DNA of 64,000 nucleotides from OLB7 sp966250335 (GTDB lineage Bacteria; Bacteroidota; Ignavibacteria; OLB7): the NCBI GenBank assembly GCA_966250335.1, contig CBINGZ010000021.1, positions 1-64,000 on the forward strand. The letters run 5' to 3'. This document shows positions 56,758 to 64,000 of the stretch, piece after piece. Positions within the stretch are counted from its first letter, which is position 1, and each line of letters begins with the position of its first letter. The position numbers and the translations under genes are program-made. The notes beneath the pieces are model-generated. The model had not been told where the DNA came from. It worked only from the letters and a program-made list of their open reading frames with translations, and made no database searches.

Positions 56758-57588
56758 ATGCGCCCGTATCACGCGACGATCCTTGTTCTTTGCATGCTTG
56801 CCGGATGTTCCTCCGCGGAGCAGGCCGTCCGGTTCGCCGTTCAGCCCGGCACCACGTTCACCTACGCCACCTCCACGCGGCTCGACATCGAGCAGAGCAC
56901 GATAGGGGATGTCAACCTGGACAGCCGGGTGGAGGCCACCGCGGTGCTCTACGTGGCTCAGATGAACGAGGTGGATATCGACTGGCGATATACCTTGATG
57001 GATGCCCACGTGGTGACCCCCGATACGGAGAAGCCGGGCCGGACCGTCGATACGGTCATGTCCGGGAGTCCGCGGCCGTTCACGACGAACAGGAGCGGAA
57101 ACCTTCTCAGCATGCCGAAGGGGTCGCTGGAAGGGGGGGGCGGCGTCTCGCTCCTCTCCGCCGTCGAAGGGGAGGCGCTTCAGTTGATCTTCCCTCCGCA
57201 GCTCCCGGCGGGATATAAGCGCGGGTCGACCTGGCGACAGTCCCTCTCCGACTCCATCGTCCTGCTCGCCGGCGTCCAGCCGATCCAGCGGAAGCAGTCG
57301 TTCATCTACACCTTCGACGGTCAGGTCGACACGCTCGGCATGTCGCTCACGCGGATCAGACTGACCGCCGACACGATGTCGATGGACGGCAAGCTCTCGA
57401 TGAAGGGGCTCGACTTCACGGTCCAGGGGAACGGAGGGACGAATGCCGTCCTCTACTATGCGCAGGACGGCCTGCTCTATGCCGGGCGTTACGACAAGGA
57501 TATGAACCTGCGCCTCGGCATCTCCCGCACCTCGAAGCTGACGGTGCCGATCACGCAGACGATCTCGTCGACGATCGTCCGGAAATAG
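56758..57588 (+). CDS. lipoprotein of unknown function
   Basis: A 276-residue lipoprotein with a clear lipobox (ILVLCMLAGC, Cys at about 16). The mature part is beta-rich, beginning AVRFAVQPGTTFTYATSTR, which parallels the start of the next gene (DFKPGDHVTYRVISFDS), so the two may share a fold. It resembles DUF6263-type envelope proteins only loosely, and I do not assign a function. I chose the ATG at 56758 for the signal; the frame is open to 56722. It lies 61 bases after the phosphoesterase and 24 before the next gene, suggesting an operon. Confidence 0.8.
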   Translation: MRPYHATILVLCMLAGCSSAEQAVRFAVQPGTTFTYATSTRLDIEQSTIGDVNLDSRVEATAVLYVAQMNEVDIDWRYTLMDAHVVTPDTEKPGRTVDTVMSGSPRPFTTNRSGNLLSMPKGSLEGGGGVSLLSAVEGEALQLIFPPQLPAGYKRGSTWRQSLSDSIVLLAGVQPIQRKQSFIYTFDGQVDTLGMSLTRIRLTADTMSMDGKLSMKGLDFTVQGNGGTNAVLYYAQDGLLYAGRYDKDMNLRLGISRTSKLTVPITQTISSTIVRK

Positions 57589-57611
57589 TCTCACGTAACA
57601 GCATCCAATCT

Positions 57612-58523
57612 ATGCGATATTCTTCGACCGGGAGTCTCCCGCTCATCCTGCGTCGTGTCGTCGGTCGGTGCGGCGCGATCTTCTCCGCCGTATGCGCCGT
57701 CGTTGCGCTGCTGCCGGGGACGCCCGTATCGGCCCAGCCCTCGACGGCCGTCGACTCGGTCACGCTGCGATACGACTTCAAGCCGGGCGATCATGTGACA
57801 TATCGGGTGATCTCGTTCGACTCCGTCATGATCTTCTCCAGGACAAAACGGCAGATCGTGCGGGAGAGGGTGGAGACCGTGATGTTCAGGTGCGATTCGC
57901 TCGTCGCCGACGGATACGCGATGACGGTCGTCACCACCGGCTATGCCGCCACCGAGTATATCGACACCCTCCCCGCCGTGACCCGCAACGAGCACCCGTG
58001 GGTCGGCCGTGAGATCCCGTTCGTGATGACCCCCTCCGGCCGGCGTCTTCGAAGGCTCCCGGCGGCCGACTCGCTGATCGCCGGAGTCGCCCCCGGCGCC
58101 CCCTTCCAGCCGCTGCTCCTCCCCGATCTGGGGGGGGAAGCGACGTTCGTCGGCGCCTCCGGCACGTTCCAGGCGAAGCAGCTCATGGTCGACAACGTCT
58201 ATCCTCCGGTGGAGCTGACGGGAACATCGTTCCGCGTTATTCCCACCAGGGTCGACACGGCCGGACACAAGGCGTTGCGGGTCGTTCTGAACGACGTGGG
58301 GAAGGTGGAGTACCTGCTGGTCGCTCCCGGCGACGGGAAGATCGTGACGACGACCGGGATCAACGGCGCCGGCGAGTTCTATTACGATACGAACCTCGGC
58401 TCCATCTTCGCCGGGCAGTATATGCTGATCGGCGATTTCCAGATGAGGACCAGCGACGGCGGCGAGGCGGAGGGACGCCATGTCCTCAGCATGATGTACG
58501 AGATAGCGGAGGAGGAGGGATGA
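57612..58523 (+). CDS. exported protein of unknown function
   Basis: A 303-residue exported protein with a long N-region signal peptide (GAIFSAVCAVVALLPGTPVS then AQ). The mature part is beta-rich, with repeated strand-turn patterns similar to the previous lipoprotein (for example VTYRVISFDSVMIFSRTKRQ). No catalytic residues stand out. It is probably a periplasmic or outer-membrane-associated beta-barrel or beta-sandwich. Its stop codon overlaps the start of the aminopeptidase gene (TGATG-type overlap at 58520-58523), strong evidence for translational coupling. Confidence 0.8.
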   Translation: MRYSSTGSLPLILRRVVGRCGAIFSAVCAVVALLPGTPVSAQPSTAVDSVTLRYDFKPGDHVTYRVISFDSVMIFSRTKRQIVRERVETVMFRCDSLVADGYAMTVVTTGYAATEYIDTLPAVTRNEHPWVGREIPFVMTPSGRRLRRLPAADSLIAGVAPGAPFQPLLLPDLGGEATFVGASGTFQAKQLMVDNVYPPVELTGTSFRVIPTRVDTAGHKALRVVLNDVGKVEYLLVAPGDGKIVTTTGINGAGEFYYDTNLGSIFAGQYMLIGDFQMRTSDGGEAEGRHVLSMMYEIAEEEG

Positions 58524-59953
58524 ACCCGAACCGTCGTATCAGTATCGCGGCGCGATCCGTTGCCTCTCTCTTCCTGCTCGCACTCACGAGTGCCGCGGCC
58601 CAGGAGGCCGGCAGATACGATCATTACACGGTCGAGGACCCCGATCTGCTCCCTCGTTCCGAATATGCCGAACGTCGCGAGCGCGTCCTGAAGGAGCTCG
58701 GGGGCGGAGGCGTCGGAACGGCGATGCTGGTCCGTTCGGCCGATATCCGCAACCGCTCCAACGACGTCGACTTCGAGTTCAGACAGCGGAACAGTCTTCT
58801 CTATCTGACGGGCGTCACCGAGCCCGAGAGCGCCCTGCTGCTCGTCCCGGACGGGGTCGAGGTGGCGGGGAGGTTCGTCCGGGAGCTCCTCTTCGTCACG
58901 AAGCGCGATCCCGCCAAGGAGACCTGGACCGGGATCGTGATGGGACCGGAGACGGCGCGCAGGATCACCGGCATCGAGACGGTGATGGAATATGACGCGC
59001 TGCGATCGATCCTCGATCCTCTTCTTCCGAAGCTCGCCCTTCTCTATTACGACGGCTTCCATCTCGATCGGGGGGAGGAGCCCCTTTCCGGCACCGGGAT
59101 TCCGTGGAGGGAGATGGCCATGAAGGATCTGGCGACCGATGCCCGCGCCATGACCGTGAAGGACGCCGGGGAGATCCTCACGCCGATGCGGATGATCAAA
59201 TCGGAGCGCGAGGTGGCGCTTCTGCAGAAGGCGGTCGACATATCGCTGGAGGGACATCGCGAGACGATCCGTTCCGGCAAACCGGGTCTCCATGAGTACG
59301 AGCTTCAGGCGACGATGGAGTACGCCTTCAAACGTCTCGGCGCAAAGGCTCCGGGCTACCCGAGCATCGTCGGCTCCGGCCCGAACTCCTGCATCCTCCA
59401 TTACGAGGCAAGCCGACGCAGGTCGCGTCCGGGAGAGCTCGTGCTGATGGACTGCGGCGCCGAATACCACGGCTACAGCGCCGACATCACCCGCACCTTT
59501 CCGGTGGACGGGCGCTTCACGCCGGAGCAGCGCGCCCTCTACGATCTCGTTCATACGGCACAGCAGGCCGCGATCGACGTCTGCCGCTCAGGCCGCGCCT
59601 TCAGGGAGACCCACGTCACGGCGCGGGAAATTATCGCGGAGGGATTGATGCGTCTGGGGATCATCAAGGTCTCCACCGACGTGAACAGGTACTTCATGCA
59701 CGGCACCTCGCACTACCTGGGGCTGGATGTGCATGATGTGGGGGATTACGGAACCCTTGCTCCCGGCGTCGTGCTGACGGTGGAGCCGGGGGTCTACATC
59801 AAGGAGGGGAGCGATTGCGATCCGAAGTGGTGGAATATCGGAATACGGATCGAGGATGATATTCTGGTGACCGACGGCGATCCGGTCAACCTCTCCGCCG
59901 CCATGCCCGCCTCCGCCTCCGACATCGAGGCGCTCATGAACGAGGCGCAGTGA
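58520..59953 (+). CDS. pepP: Xaa-Pro aminopeptidase, exported (M24B)
   Basis: A 477-residue metallopeptidase that removes N-terminal residues before proline. It has a signal peptide (SVASLFLLALTSAAAQ), an AMP_N domain (DLLPRSEYAERRERVL, LLYLTGVTEPESALLLVPDG) and an M24 creatinase-like catalytic domain. The metal ligands are in MDCGAEYHGYSADITRTFP (two Asp), MHGTSHYLGLDVHDV (His), TVEPGVYI (Glu) and GIRIEDDI (Glu), so it should be active with two metals. Export to the periplasm is less usual than for cytoplasmic PepP. It is translationally coupled to the gene before it. Confidence 0.95.
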   Translation: MNPNRRISIAARSVASLFLLALTSAAAQEAGRYDHYTVEDPDLLPRSEYAERRERVLKELGGGGVGTAMLVRSADIRNRSNDVDFEFRQRNSLLYLTGVTEPESALLLVPDGVEVAGRFVRELLFVTKRDPAKETWTGIVMGPETARRITGIETVMEYDALRSILDPLLPKLALLYYDGFHLDRGEEPLSGTGIPWREMAMKDLATDARAMTVKDAGEILTPMRMIKSEREVALLQKAVDISLEGHRETIRSGKPGLHEYELQATMEYAFKRLGAKAPGYPSIVGSGPNSCILHYEASRRRSRPGELVLMDCGAEYHGYSADITRTFPVDGRFTPEQRALYDLVHTAQQAAIDVCRSGRAFRETHVTAREIIAEGLMRLGIIKVSTDVNRYFMHGTSHYLGLDVHDVGDYGTLAPGVVLTVEPGVYIKEGSDCDPKWWNIGIRIEDDILVTDGDPVNLSAAMPASASDIEALMNEAQ

Positions 59954-59980
59954 CGGCACAACGTATCCCCCGGCCGGGCC

Positions 59981-60493
59981 ATGAAAAAGCATTATATCAT
60001 TGATGGATACAACGTTCTCCATGCCTCCCCGGATCTGAAGCGCAATTCCGAGGCGTTCGGCATGGAGAGGGCGCGGGCGGATCTTCTCTCGGCCGTGCGC
60101 GAGTTCGCCCAGCGCCGCGGGGCGTTCTGCACACTTGTCTACGACGGCGTGGTCAACGAGAACGACAGCAGGGGACTTGTGCGGGTGGTCTCCACCCGGC
60201 GCCGCTCGGCCGACGACGTGATCCGGGAACAGGCGAGAACCCACGGGCGGAACCTGATCGTGGTCACGTCCGATCTGGAGATCATCGGGACGGCGAAGGT
60301 GAATCTGGCGACGGTGATGGGGGCCGCCGAGTTCGCCGCCGAGCTCGACCTTGCTCCCGCTCCCGAGCGTTCCGCTCCCGATCGACGCGGCCTTTCCCCG
60401 ACCAGACTGGCCGAACTGCGAAGCCCCACCGAGAAGCCGGGCAATGTATCCGACGACGAGATGGACGAGTGGAAGCGGCTCTTCGGGGCGTGA
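59981..60493 (+). CDS. NYN-domain RNase, YacP/Rae1-like
   Basis: A 170-residue PIN-like/NYN nuclease. The first strand, YIIDGYNVLHA, gives the catalytic Asp and Asn of NYN domains. RARADLLSAVREFAQRRG, YDGVVNENDSRG, the RRRSADDVIREQARTHG block (metal-binding Asp pair) and LIVVTSDLEIIG complete the fold. The YacP/Rae1 group cleaves mRNA inside the ribosome or rRNA. The length matches. The C-terminal 50 residues are Pro/Arg-rich. It starts 27 bases after the aminopeptidase and ends the forward gene run. Confidence 0.9.
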   Translation: MKKHYIIDGYNVLHASPDLKRNSEAFGMERARADLLSAVREFAQRRGAFCTLVYDGVVNENDSRGLVRVVSTRRRSADDVIREQARTHGRNLIVVTSDLEIIGTAKVNLATVMGAAEFAAELDLAPAPERSAPDRRGLSPTRLAELRSPTEKPGNVSDDEMDEWKRLFGA

Positions 60494-60503
60494 TCGCCCC
60501 CGG

Positions 60504-62240
60504 CTACCGATGTCCGAACAGGAGATTCACATCCTTCACGGTCCATCGCGGTCGGATACGGATCTCTCCGGCCCACTCCGTGAACGGCTCGGCGGGGAGG
60601 TAGGGGGTCAGCGTCCCGAAGTCGTATGCCCCGTCGCCGTCGGTGTCCCTGAAGGCCCGCACGCTGTATTCACCTTCCGGCAGCGACTGGAACTCCCATG
60701 AGCCCGTGCGTATCGTCCGGCGATAAATGCGTCCCGTCTCGATCGAGATCGCCTCGATCACGTGCGGAGCGGTCGGAGCCGCGGTATCGGTCACGGTTCC
60801 CTGCAAGGTTCCGTACTGTCGCGGCGGGGCGACGTCGACCGGAGTGCGTACGGTCGAATCGCGCCGGTTGCCGCTTCTGTCGCTGAACGAGCCGAGCGCC
60901 ACGTCGATAAAGCCGTGCTCGACGTTGAAGAGGGTGTCGAGAGGATAGGCGACGAACTCGGCCGGGCTCACGCGGCGGAGCCTGAACCGCGCCGTTCTTC
61001 CCGTCGAGTCGCGCAACGCCACCGCCGTCGCTTCGTTCGCCGTCTGAACCCCTTCGTCGAAGGCTATCCGTATCGAATCGGGAAACCTGTAGGGAAGGAT
61101 GGAATCTCCTCGCATTGCGAGGAGGAGCGGAGGGAGCGTGTCGATCTGATCGGTGACCGTGAACCGGGCGATCCCCGATGTGTCGGGAAGGATCAGCCCG
61201 ATCGTATCGCGCAGGCGTACGGCGCGGGCGACGGCTTCGGCCCCGGCCGGGAGAGGGGAATGCGAGAGCGTCACCGCCAGCCTGTTCGTCGTCGAACGCC
61301 ACGCCTCCTGAATCGTCACCGCTGTTCCCGCTGCCTCGATCGTGAAATTCCCGGGTCCGATCGTCGCCGTGTCGATCGGCTCGCTGAACCTCAACTCGGT
61401 TCGCGATCCATTGATCGATGTGGCGGAATAGAGGGTCGGCGGGGCGATATCCGCCGGCGCGGGGGCAAGCCGGAGCGCCACGCCGCCGACGGGCCGGTAC
61501 GCCGAGTCGACCGTGATATCTTCGACGGCCACGCCGATCGCGTCGGTGCCGGGGGTGTAGAGCTGATCTCCGAACTCATCGGTGACGGTGAAAAGACGGT
61601 ATCTGCCGGGGGGAAGCCCTTCCAGGGAGAATGCCCCGGCGTCGTCGGTGGGGGCGATGAAATCGGGGCGTGTCAGATCGGGACGGAGCGTGTCGGAGAA
61701 GCGGGCCGGGTCGCCGGTCATGAGGTAGGCGATGACGAACGCGCGTCGTTCCCCGACCCCGATGACGCTCCCTCGTATCGTGCCGCTGTCCATCTTCGGC
61801 CCGGTGGCGAAACGGAGCGTGAGGGGACGTCCCATTCTGTTGCCGGTGACGTCGGCGATGTCTCCGCCGAAGGTGACGGCGTAGGTTCTGTTCGGAAGGA
61901 GCGGCTCCCTGAACTCGATCTCCAGGACGGGGCGGCTGGAGAAGAACCCGCCTCCCCAGTTGAACTCCGGCTGCCTGACCGGTATCGGCGTGATGATGAC
62001 CGACCTTGCGACTCCCTCTTCGTTCACGTACTCGTCGAACTCCACCAGCACGCGATCTCCCGAGAAGTTCACGGTGCCGTCCACCGGGTCGGTCGCCGTG
62101 ATCGCCGGGGCCGTGGTATCGGCCGGTCCGCCGGCGGGAGGGATTCCCTGACCGCTCGCGCAGGAGGCGAGCAGGGCGGCGGTCACGAGCGTCGCCGCCA
62201 GAAGAAGGAGCCTGAAGGAGTTCCTGAAGGAGTTGAGCAC
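60504..62240 (-). CDS. Ig-like (SbsA/Big_5-type) domain lipoprotein
   Basis: A 578-residue lipoprotein from the GTG at 62240, directly before a classical signal with lipobox (LLLAATLVTAALLASC). The mature part opens with a Big_5/SbsA-like Ig domain (PADTTAPAITATDPVDGTVN, EYVNEEGVARSVIITP, LLPNRTYAVTFGGDIADVTG). A carboxypeptidase-regulatory-like module follows (SLEGLPPGRYRLFTVTDEF), then further Ig-like strands, and a last peptidase-regulatory-like unit near the end (SLPEGEYSVRAFRDTDGDGAYD). The arrangement matches Bacteroidota surface or periplasmic Ig-like domain-containing proteins of unknown function. The ATG at 62339 is far upstream and unlikely. Confidence 0.85.
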   Translation of the reverse strand: MLNSFRNSFRLLLLAATLVTAALLASCASGQGIPPAGGPADTTAPAITATDPVDGTVNFSGDRVLVEFDEYVNEEGVARSVIITPIPVRQPEFNWGGGFFSSRPVLEIEFREPLLPNRTYAVTFGGDIADVTGNRMGRPLTLRFATGPKMDSGTIRGSVIGVGERRAFVIAYLMTGDPARFSDTLRPDLTRPDFIAPTDDAGAFSLEGLPPGRYRLFTVTDEFGDQLYTPGTDAIGVAVEDITVDSAYRPVGGVALRLAPAPADIAPPTLYSATSINGSRTELRFSEPIDTATIGPGNFTIEAAGTAVTIQEAWRSTTNRLAVTLSHSPLPAGAEAVARAVRLRDTIGLILPDTSGIARFTVTDQIDTLPPLLLAMRGDSILPYRFPDSIRIAFDEGVQTANEATAVALRDSTGRTARFRLRRVSPAEFVAYPLDTLFNVEHGFIDVALGSFSDRSGNRRDSTVRTPVDVAPPRQYGTLQGTVTDTAAPTAPHVIEAISIETGRIYRRTIRTGSWEFQSLPEGEYSVRAFRDTDGDGAYDFGTLTPYLPAEPFTEWAGEIRIRPRWTVKDVNLLFGHR

Positions 62241-62609
62241 GAACCAGCCTGTATGCCTGAATGAACGTCGATTCCGATAGTTCGGCGCGGTCGGCCGCAG
62301 ACGCGACACGCCGCGAACGGGAAGCTCCAAACTACGCATGAAGGGGGATCCGGCAAGAAGCGTTCATCCCTTGTGATAATCCGTTTCGCGAGTCCGTCGG
62401 ATCGGTCGACCCTTGCTAATTTCGTCCCGGTTCCCGCTCCGCGACCGGTCGACGGCGGCTCGATTCCCTCCCCTGTTCGAGCGCCCGGCGCGGTTTCGGC
62501 GCCTTCCGGGAATCCGTCGGCCCCTGCCGGCGTTAAGAGGTCCGCCGCCGATGCGGAAATCCCCGTCAGTGCTATCCATATCGTTCAACAATATATACCC
62601 GACTCCACG
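62241..62609. other. divergent intergenic region
   Basis: About 370 bases between the lipoprotein gene and the next forward gene. No repeats or clear boxes seen. A forward frame from 62373 is open but its codons up to 62609 look non-coding. Confidence 0.35.
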
Positions 62610-63461
62610 ATGTCGAATCAGACAACCGCAGAGCCTTCCGTCATGACCAGGGAGGACTTCTTCAAGAACACCTATATCGTCCCCGAGGTCCGCGACATCG
62701 TCGAGCGCGTGATCGAGGTCTCGGGAACGGAGATGGAGTTCATCGCCGACGAGAACGCCCAGTATCCGGCGATGGTGGAGATGGCCCGGGGGGATATCCC
62801 CCGTCACCTCTTCGTCTATCATCCCGACAAGGCGTCGCGTCTGAACTACTACCTCGCCTACAAGTGCGCGAACATCCTGCGGGTGATCACGGCCGACCCC
62901 GCCGATCGATTCTATCCCGCCGCGACCGAAGAGACGGTGGCCCGTGCCGTTGCCGTGCTGAAGAAGGAGAACCACGAGGCGGTCAGAGTGCAGGATGAGA
63001 CCCTCCGGATCTGGGCGGCCGGCGCCGTGCTGCAGCTCGCGAACCTTCCGTCGGATATTCAGATCGAACGCTGGATCCACGCCAATCTCACGTCGCTCCG
63101 AAGCGAGCAGAAGTCGCATGTCCAGGAGGATACCGCCGAGACGAGGGAGGGACTTTCCCCCGAGATCGAGCGCCTTGCCCCGCCGATGGTCTTCGAGGCG
63201 AGCACCGCGATGGCGTACGCCTACCTGCGTGCCGTCGGCGAGCTGACCGGCATCAACTACACCAAACCGTTCTACGATCACCCGAGAGTCCTCAAGCGGG
63301 GAAAGGATCTCTTTGCGATGATACAGGAGGACAGGGGACTCAAGTCGGATCGCGAGGTGATTACCCGTTGGGCCGAGTACCTCGGTATCGCCGACTGGTT
63401 CGAGTGGAAGAGCTTCGAGGAGATGCCGCGCGAATACCTCACCGGCGGAGCAAAAGGGTAG
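62610..63461 (+). CDS. conserved-looking cytoplasmic protein of unknown function
   Basis: A 283-residue alpha-helical protein without a signal or membrane segment. I recognise no family. Notable blocks are LFVYHPDKASRLNYYLAYKC, RVITADPADRFYPAATEETV, QIERWIHANLTSLRSEQKSH and WAEYLGIADWFEWKSFEEMP. The middle has an aromatic-rich, charged helix series. It starts at ATG 62610 or possibly at 62643; neither has a strong ribosome site. It is convergent with the gamma-glutamyltransferase gene (8 bases between stops). Confidence 0.75.
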   Translation: MSNQTTAEPSVMTREDFFKNTYIVPEVRDIVERVIEVSGTEMEFIADENAQYPAMVEMARGDIPRHLFVYHPDKASRLNYYLAYKCANILRVITADPADRFYPAATEETVARAVAVLKKENHEAVRVQDETLRIWAAGAVLQLANLPSDIQIERWIHANLTSLRSEQKSHVQEDTAETREGLSPEIERLAPPMVFEASTAMAYAYLRAVGELTGINYTKPFYDHPRVLKRGKDLFAMIQEDRGLKSDREVITRWAEYLGIADWFEWKSFEEMPREYLTGGAKG

Positions 63462-63469
63462 AGGAAGGC

Positions 63470-64000
63470 TTACGGGACCGCCTCCGGTCCCATCGCCTCG
63501 CCGTACCCGCGCAGGTCGCTCCACCCCTTGTAGAGCCGGCGTCCCTTCCCGTCCCGTTCGATCGTGATCGCGTCGACCCGGCCGGAGGTTCCGGTCCTGG
63601 GGAGCAGATGGTGACCCCGGGCCTGGAGGGAATCGATCGTCCCGGGGGCCAGGGCTCCTCCCTCCCAGTAGAGCGAATCGGGGAGCCACTGGTGATGCAC
63701 GCGTCTCGCGGTGACGGCGCCGACCAGATCCATCCCGTAATCGATCCTGTTGCTGATGACCTGGAGCACGGTGGTGATGATCGTCGATCCCCCCGGCGTC
63801 CCGACGACCATCACCGGCTCCCCATCCTTTATGACGATCGTCGGCGTCATCGAGGAGAGCATCCGTTTGCCGGGGAGGATCGCGTTCGCTTCGCCTCCCA
63901 CCAGCCCGTACAGGTTCGGCGTGTTCGGCTTTGCGCTGAAGTCGTCCATTTCATTGTTCAGCAGGAACCCGGCGCCGTCGACCACAAGCTTCGAGCCGAA
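63470..64000 (-). CDS. ggt: gamma-glutamyltransferase, C-terminal part (runs off the window)
   Basis: The last ~177 residues of a gamma-glutamyltransferase, continuing past the right edge. The visible part belongs to the small subunit, after the autocleavage Thr: GAGFLLNNEMDDFSAKPN, MLSSMTPTIVIKDGEPV, the substrate-site VVGTPGGSTIITTVLQVISN, and a tail with VHHQWLPDSL. The enzyme transfers or hydrolyses glutathione's gamma-glutamyl group, normally in the periplasm. The catalytic Thr and the signal lie outside the window, so activity cannot be judged here. Confidence 0.95.
   Translation of the reverse strand, partial: FGSKLVVDGAGFLLNNEMDDFSAKPNTPNLYGLVGGEANAILPGKRMLSSMTPTIVIKDGEPVMVVGTPGGSTIITTVLQVISNRIDYGMDLVGAVTARRVHHQWLPDSLYWEGGALAPGTIDSLQARGHHLLPRTGTSGRVDAITIERDGKGRRLYKGWSDLRGYGEAMGPEAVP

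Overview
The window looks like chromosomal DNA from a GC-rich, free-living member of the Bacteroidota/Chlorobiota (FCB) group. The clearest sign is the number of secreted proteins with a type IX secretion (T9SS) C-terminal sorting domain: a PNP motif, a final beta-sandwich of about 80 residues, and an end such as VVR, VVK or VLR. I count eleven such genes plus two decayed sorting-domain fragments. Weak Shine-Dalgarno sites, the anchor-type Ig modules and a CxC-xx-C small protein fit the same group. A Kapabacteria- or Ignavibacteria-like lineage is my best guess, but there is no ribosomal RNA here to fix it.

Layout. 0-8 kb: a small acidic protein, a TPR/LuxR-type regulator, a large T9SS surface protein, a VOC dioxygenase-like protein and a YceI protein. 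8-19 kb: exonuclease III, a methyltransferase, a tandem PQQ-type sugar dehydrogenase with sorting domain, a peptidoglycan-binding-like protein, a GNAT, a T9SS protein, a YdeI-like protein, a zinc-free ribosomal protein S4 paralogue with a small cysteine-cluster protein, and an SDR. 19-22 kb: two Crp/Fnr-type genes diverging from a tandem universal stress protein. 22-34 kb: a peptidase-like/solute-binding-like fusion, T9SS propeller proteins, a decayed TPR regulator, a low-GC alpha/beta hydrolase, a DUF4397-like T9SS protein and a wrecked ABC ATPase. 34-45 kb: tRNA-Ser(CGA), a Cys-rich eight-repeat T9SS protein beside a deleted paralogue, a DUF4062-STAND-TPR protein, a GH16 lipoprotein and a Gly-rich T9SS protein. 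45-55 kb: a frameshifted giant T9SS protein, an FG-GAP protein and an S74-chaperone adhesin. 55-64 kb: a compact forward run (metallophosphoesterase, two envelope proteins, Xaa-Pro aminopeptidase, NYN nuclease), then an Ig-like lipoprotein, an unknown protein and the end of a gamma-glutamyltransferase.

How it works together. Much of the window is an exported-protein repertoire; no T9SS machinery is encoded here. The fresh pseudogenes (ABC ATPase, TPR regulator plus sorting-domain scrap, deleted Cys-repeat paralogue, 4-bp-duplication frameshift) suggest active turnover of surface-protein genes. The strongest candidate for an under-described system is the DUF4062-STAND-TPR protein at 38720-41980, whose architecture matches NTPase sensor proteins including some antiphage ones. 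Next are the peptidase-like/SBP-like fusion at 21981-23894 and the palindrome-controlled S4 paralogue unit at 16782-17979. All functional assignments come from reading motifs; no database search was possible.
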